Shown here piece after piece: positions 58,567 through 64,000 of a stretch of 64,000 nucleotides of DNA. Positions within the stretch are counted from its first letter, which is position 1. Every line of letters begins with the position of its first letter. The DNA is from Welwitschia mirabilis (Eukaryota > Gnetophyta > Gnetopsida > Welwitschiales): positions 94,428,550 to 94,492,549 of the forward strand of contig JBOZIK010000001.1 of the NCBI GenBank assembly GCA_051453625.1, in the 5' to 3' direction. A program made the position numbers and the translations under genes. The notes under the pieces were generated by a model. That model saw only the letters and a list, made by a program, of their open reading frames with translations. It was not told the DNA's origin and searched no databases.

Positions 58567-59853
58567 TTTAAATTATCTAACAAATGTAGAATACCTTTTT
58601 GTGCCTTATGATTCATTCTCAACAACTTGATCTATGCCATTATTGCATCGTATTTTAATTTTTGGAAAATTTTCTTAAACATAACCTATTCAAAATAGTA
58701 TAATTTTTTAATCTATTTTGTATATTTTTTAGTATGCATGGACTACATTATAACTATTACTACTATCTATTTCATTAGTATTGCTATCTTATTTACCTAA
58801 AAATTTCTCTTTTAAATCTAAAGTTACCTTTTTTTTCTTGGTTTTTTTTGTTTTATGCTAGTAGTCTATCTTGAATCACTTTATTAATCTTAACATATAA
58901 TGAAACATTAGATTAAAAATATTACTAGCTATCTCCATAAATAATTTAATGAAGAATAACTTCACATTAAATCCCTCTTAATATACTTTGAGAATAATTA
59001 TATTAAACCCTCACATTAGATATAGATAACACTATAAAATATGAAAATCATAGTTATTTAGAGATTATTTAATAGATAAATTAAATCTAAAGATAATAAA
59101 GATAGTTACTATAGCTTAATGTTTATGCTAAATTATAATATTTAAAGGTTATATCCTACTGATTAAGTACAGGTAGAATTCTTAAATTTATAAGGGAATT
59201 ACTAAATTAAAGTTGACATTTTTAATAATAAACATTAGAAGTAAGGAATAATAGAATTTAGTAACAAATTGAACTAGTGAAAATGAAGTATTTATTTATC
59301 AATATAGTGACAATATATAATAACGGTAATCTAGCCTTTATGTTTTACTCCCATCTTGGACTAGTTGTCAAATGTAAATATGTGGATTATGATCTAAGAA
59401 TGTCTTTTAGATCCCTTCAGATCAACCAAGGTTGTCATTGATTACATGCAACCAATCTATCCTCCCCTACCTAATGCCATCAACTTAAGAACTAAGATGA
59501 ATGAACATAATGTTATAAATTAGAGTTATACCCTTTGGTCATATAATATTTTTCACTTAGTTATATATCAATCATGCTTAAAAAAAAATCACTTAATACA
59601 TGGGTAGGAAAGGAGAGTGATGATAAGATCCACTTCCAGAATGGTATTATAAAAAGAATGAAATGCACTCTACCTTCATGATGAAATCCAAGTGTGGGAA
59701 TGAACATTGTTAGAATTATCTTTATTTAGTCCTGTTTAATGAATATACCACATAAATGCATGCATACAATTCTAAATAATGTGGATATTTAATGAATTAT
59801 TTACCTAGTTATAATAATTCTAATCATCATTAGGTTCATTTTATAGAAACAAC
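58567..59853. other. AT-rich DNA, nothing recognised
   Basis: No coding similarity. A slightly less AT-rich stretch at 59,340-59,720 has no identifiable content. Confidence 0.4.
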
Positions 59854-60079
59854 NNNNNNNNNNNNNNNNNNNNNNNNNNNNNNNNNNNNNNNNNNNNNNN
59901 NNNNNNNNNNNNNNNNNNNNNNNNNNNNNNNNNNNNNNNNNNNNNNNNNNNNNNNNNNNNNNNNNNNNNNNNNNNNNNNNNNNNNNNNNNNNNNNNNNNN
60001 NNNNNNNNNNNNNNNNNNNNNNNNNNNNNNNNNNNNNNNNNNNNNNNNNNNNNNNNNNNNNNNNNNNNNNNNNNNNNNN
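59854..60079. other. Assembly gap, 226 N
   Basis: 226 unknown bases. Confidence 0.98.
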
Positions 60080-61589
60080 GCTCATATTACAATCTCTATG
60101 GATTAGCGAAAAGAAGGTAAACCAAAAAGAAGAAGAAGAAGAAGAATCGCTTAAGCATAATTATTAAGATATAAATATTTATCTAAGATTCATATATCTA
60201 TATGATAAGTCAATAAAAAAAGTGATAAGCTAAGTACTATTTATGTCACTTAAACTACTAAGATGAAAACTCTTGCAAGCATACACATTCAAAGTAAAAT
60301 AAAGAAAAATAAAAAAAGAGGTATTTCTACAAATAAAATACTATTTATAGGTAATTTAACTTAAAGTTATGATAGAAACATATGTTATATACTCAGATTC
60401 CCTATAAAATTTTATACAATAATTTTTTATAATTTAAAATACTAATTGTAACATTTTTGGGCTCCAAGGAAACATCATAGTCAAAAATTAATAATTAATT
60501 AATTATTAAGTAATAACTAAATTATAGTAGTTTTTAAGAAACTAGACACATAATAGGATCCTTAAAATCTAACTTAAACTATCTTAGAATTCTATAAATA
60601 TTATTTATAAGGTTATTATTTAACGTTAAATATTATTAAATTTTCTAAAAATATAGTCCTACCTCACTATGATAAAATGATGATAACTTTCAAAATAATT
60701 TGAATTTCTAAATGAATTCAAGATGTTTAATAAATATTATTAAATTTCCTACAGTGTAGGATTCTCAATTTTGAAAATATTTAAATATGTAATTATAAAA
60801 CATAAATTACTTGCTTATTGTGTTTTACATTTATTTTTTAATGTATTTGAATAAATAATTTTTTAAAAATAATGACCCATAAGAAAACTTACTATTTTTA
60901 CATTTTTAAATTTATAATACAATCCTAGACTTATAGAAAAAGTTTATTGATTTACCTATTGATTAATAAGCTATGAAATTTTTATGCTATGGCTCTATTC
61001 TAGAAATTTAATTTTTACCATAACAAAAATATAATAAAGTTTCTACAAATAGTTAAGAAATAACTTAAATTAGTAAATTAATGGATATACTAACTAATTA
61101 ATTATAGAATATTTTAACTAATTTTCTAATTCAAATTATTGTAGAATGAAAAAATTAAATTAAATTAAAAAATCATTTACTATAAGCCTTAGTATTTTCA
61201 TGAAAGAGTACTACCCTAAACAGATTTTTGAGGATTAGACTTTACCCCTGATAAGATAGATCTGATGCATAATAAATAAAATAATAATATTAAAATAAAC
61301 ATGGATACTCAAACTTAATTTTTTTAAATAGTAAACACCCTAGTCAGTTGGCCATAATCATCCATTAGTAACTTTCATTACCAAGCATAAGAGACTCCTC
61401 ATATCTTTCCTACAACTTGGTGAGAGCCAGTGGGAGGGAATAATATTCATAACCTAATTATATAAAACCCATAAATAATTCCCTAATGAAATATCACATC
61501 ATTCACTAGAATCTTAAAAAGAAATCATGTAAATAATAACAGTAAAGAGATTACTTAGGAAGATTAATAAATCCTTGATGGTTAAATAT
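60080..61589. other. AT-rich DNA with a short GAA tract
   Basis: A run of six or seven AGA units lies at 60,126-60,146. Otherwise nothing recognisable. CACCCTAGTCAGTTGGCC near 61,335 and GACCAACTGACCTA near 62,968 are partly inverted to each other, too short to interpret. Confidence 0.4.
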
Positions 61590-61599
61590 NNNNNNNNNN
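61590..61599. other. Assembly gap, 10 N
   Basis: Ten unknown bases. Confidence 0.98.
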
Positions 61600-62540
61600 T
61601 AAGCTTAAGACTTCCTTAGCTCTAAGGAAAGTATCTCCTTTTATAAGAAAGAAAAGGATATCTATATATAGATAAACAAAGGCACATAGCTTAAAATCAC
61701 CAGGTCACATGATTTACCATTAATAAGTGGAATGGGTAGTAAATGACATTAGAGTATAAAAAGAAATCATATTTATGACTCATGCACCTAATTAGGGGGA
61801 GTAATATTCTTACTTTAATTAGCAAGGTTGATTGCATGTATTGTTTCCTCATGCTAACTCCTTTTTAATCCTTCATATGCTCATAAGTAAGTTTATTTCA
61901 TCTAAGACATGCATTATAAAAACATATGCACAAATCTCTAACTCATCATATCACATAATAATACAAATTCTTTAATTTCAATGAATAAAATAATGAGTAG
62001 TTATGAAGCAAGTACCCTTACACATCTCAAAAACATAAAAGTCATAGTAGAGTAATTATACTCATTTATCATTATTGGTTCTAGGTAAGAGTACACATAC
62101 TTGTTCAAATGCTCATTTATTTTAAAATTCATAAAATCTATTAATCACATGATACAACGAAGAAAATGTTTATTTATAATATAGTACACCTATCACATTT
62201 ACTTAGAATCTAAATGAGTAAATAAGATGTGAAATATATTAGTATGTCCTCTTAAAATTTTCAATTTATTAGTTTTATCATGTGATTTTAATTCCTCGTA
62301 TAATAGGATTATCTAATTTTAAATGTTTGAATAGCTTTTCTCATAAAAACCTTATAACATAATTTTTATTATTTTCATGGTAGATTATGAAAATTAAGAA
62401 CTAAGGTTAATTTAAAATGCCACTTCATTTTGACAAGGTTATTAAATAAGGATAATTAAATATTCAAGTAAATAAGATTTACAGAATATGGGATATGATA
62501 AAGTTCCTCCAGTAGATGGATCGTTTGTGCCTTCTAGTTA
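61600..62540. other. AT-rich DNA, nothing recognised
   Basis: No coding or repeat signal beyond composition. Confidence 0.35.
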
Positions 62541-63600
62541 TTACATAGTATAATCAGAATAAAATAAACTAGGTAAATAATTAGTATCGTTCTTCCATAG
62601 GGATAATTGTGATGACTTAATACAAATTACACAGATTTTTATAACTTACAATTATAATCTTAAAAAAAAAGAAAATTGAGAGCTAAAAGTTGTAATAAAA
62701 CTTTAATTAAAGAGATAGGAAAATGAACAAGCTCCAAGGTTTGGCTTAACTTATTTACTAGTAATTCTTCAATCCAATGATATCTTATGAATTTATCGAA
62801 TAAAAGTTAAACTATTAAGTTATTATGTATTAATTTATGATAACTTAATCTCATTCATCATATGAGGATTGGTAAATTCAATATTTACTTAGTCATTCAT
62901 ATCCCTTTAATAAGTATGAAAAGTAAGGATTTAAAATACTTAAAATCCATCAAACAAAAGTAAATATGACCAACTGACCTAAGGAACTCACTTAGTTAAT
63001 ATATAACTTGATAACATAGGTATCACTTAAGTGTTATAAGTAAACTATTTAAAACTTAAAATTAAAAGTAGAAAACTACTCTATTATTAAATTAGAAAAG
63101 AACATTACATTAGAAGAAGAAAATAATGCTAGTATACATTTCTTAAACTATCCTTAAAATAAGTTCACTTTAAAAGAAGGTTCTTAAAATGCCATGATAA
63201 TTATAATGCTCTAGGAATTTCTACTACACTTTTTCAACTAAATATTTCATACAAATAAGAGATCAAGGCCCTTTTATAGCAGAGCATGGTGTGGGAAATG
63301 GTTGGAAATATTTGGCTTGTAGTGTTAGGTAGATAATTATAAATTTTATCATGTGGGGATAGGTAGGGTCTTTTTATTCTTGCGTTAGGTAAGAATCATA
63401 ATCATAAGTTTAAAATATGGCTTCTAAATGCTAATGATTCTATTAATTTCTAATATTACCATATATCCCTTATGTCATCTCATTTAATAGTATCACATGT
63501 TGCTACTACATGTCTTTTGTGTCACCATCACATGTTATTAAAGATGCCAGCTAAATCCCATAATTATATTTTTATTATTTTCTATGAAAAGTTTAGAATG
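62541..63600 (-). repeat. Possible solo LTR
   Basis: On the - strand TATAAAAGGGCCTTGATCTC (complement 63,259-63,278) is a strong plant LTR-type TATA box. About 670 bp downstream of it lies the complement of TTAGTATCGTTCTTCC (62,581-62,596), a wording I associate with U5/leader parts of plant gypsy LTRs. No paired LTR, primer site or coding region adjoins it and the boundaries are not defined, so a solo LTR is an inference. Confidence 0.35.
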
Positions 63601-64000
63601 TAACAACTAAAATGTTTTGCTCCAAAAGACTAGTGGCACTCTGACTAGACAATGGCAATAATGTTATTCAACTGAATAATCTTCAAATTTTGGCATTTTC
63701 TTTATAGTGAAGTAAATAGGAAACAAATGTCGTAAAAAGGTGATAAGTCCATAGATAATATTTAAAGAAGGTAGAATACATAATTTCATAATAAAATAGT
63801 TATTTTAATGTCTTCTATTAAGATAAATTGGTTAAATAACTTGATTAGAATTTTAATTTTTACATGTTAACACACCTTCTAACTAGATGTTTGTGAGACT
63901 CTTAGAAAACCATTGATAATAAAATGATGAACATGAAAAAATTGTCTATGGAAAAGTACTCAAGTGTGAGAAATGATATATCTTTTAAAAAAATTTATGA
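63601..64000. other. AT-rich DNA at window end
   Basis: Nothing recognised. Confidence 0.4.

Noticed and set aside
57768-60085. Open frames of 285 and 94 codons on the - strand
   Set aside because: They consist almost wholly of unknown bases in the N gaps.

Overview
This window looks like heterochromatic, repeat-filled DNA from a flowering-plant nuclear genome. It is very AT-rich and CG dinucleotides are scarce. I find no host protein-coding gene, tRNA, rRNA, operon or CRISPR array. Almost everything identifiable is decayed LTR retrotransposon sequence: Ty1/copia elements, mostly of the SIRE type, and a Ty3/gypsy family with Athila/Tat-type features. I cannot name the species. Element names used here (copia-1, gypsy-1 and so on) are labels for this window only. 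Family calls rest on reading translated frames by eye, because no search could be run.

Layout. 1-3.1 kb: AT-rich DNA with a degenerate repeat (1720-3100). 3.1-6.1 kb: copia-1 on the + strand (gag, protease, integrase, truncated at reverse transcriptase). 6.1-8.7 kb: a short minisatellite, a TATA-like site and unrecognised DNA. 8.75-17.25 kb: gypsy-1 on the - strand, an apparently non-autonomous element with two LTRs, a low-complexity Gag-like remnant and no visible pol. 17.25-25.18 kb: copia-2 on the - strand (3' LTR, possible extra ORF, RNase H end, two copies of the integrase C-terminal region around an N gap, protease, gag C-terminus). 25.18-35.68 kb: gypsy-2 on the - strand, with two LTRs, a primer-binding site and recognisable gag, protease, RT, RNase H and integrase. 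It sits inside copia-2 gag, whose remaining zinc-knuckle part resumes at 35.74-36.34 kb. 36.37-51.64 kb: the copia-3 complex on the - strand, a chain of LTR, internal region, LTR fragment, gap, internal fragment, LTR, internal fragment. Two copies carry an extra ORF between RNase H and the polypurine tract that resembles the 'putative plant transposon protein' domain. 51.65-53.72 kb: copia-2b, a deleted relative of copia-2 with only about 220 bp between LTR pieces. 53.7-64 kb: AT-rich DNA with a 272-bp tandem duplication, microsatellites, three N gaps and a possible solo LTR near the right end.

Common threads. Primer-binding sites differ from their expected tRNA complements mainly by C-to-T/G-to-A changes, as expected from deamination of methylated cytosine. 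Each main family also carries its own iterated short motif in noncoding DNA, mostly in U3: a CATCnnGATGAT/GGGGATGA pair in gypsy-1 and gypsy-2, AGACATCT/AGATGTCT in copia-2, and GGTCACC plus GGTCAACC/GATCAACC in copia-3. These shared motif arrays and the extra ORF are the observations most worth following. Several N gaps fall at microsatellites or between diverged duplicate copies, so local order at 11.6, 17.5, 23.3 and 44.5 kb should be treated with care.
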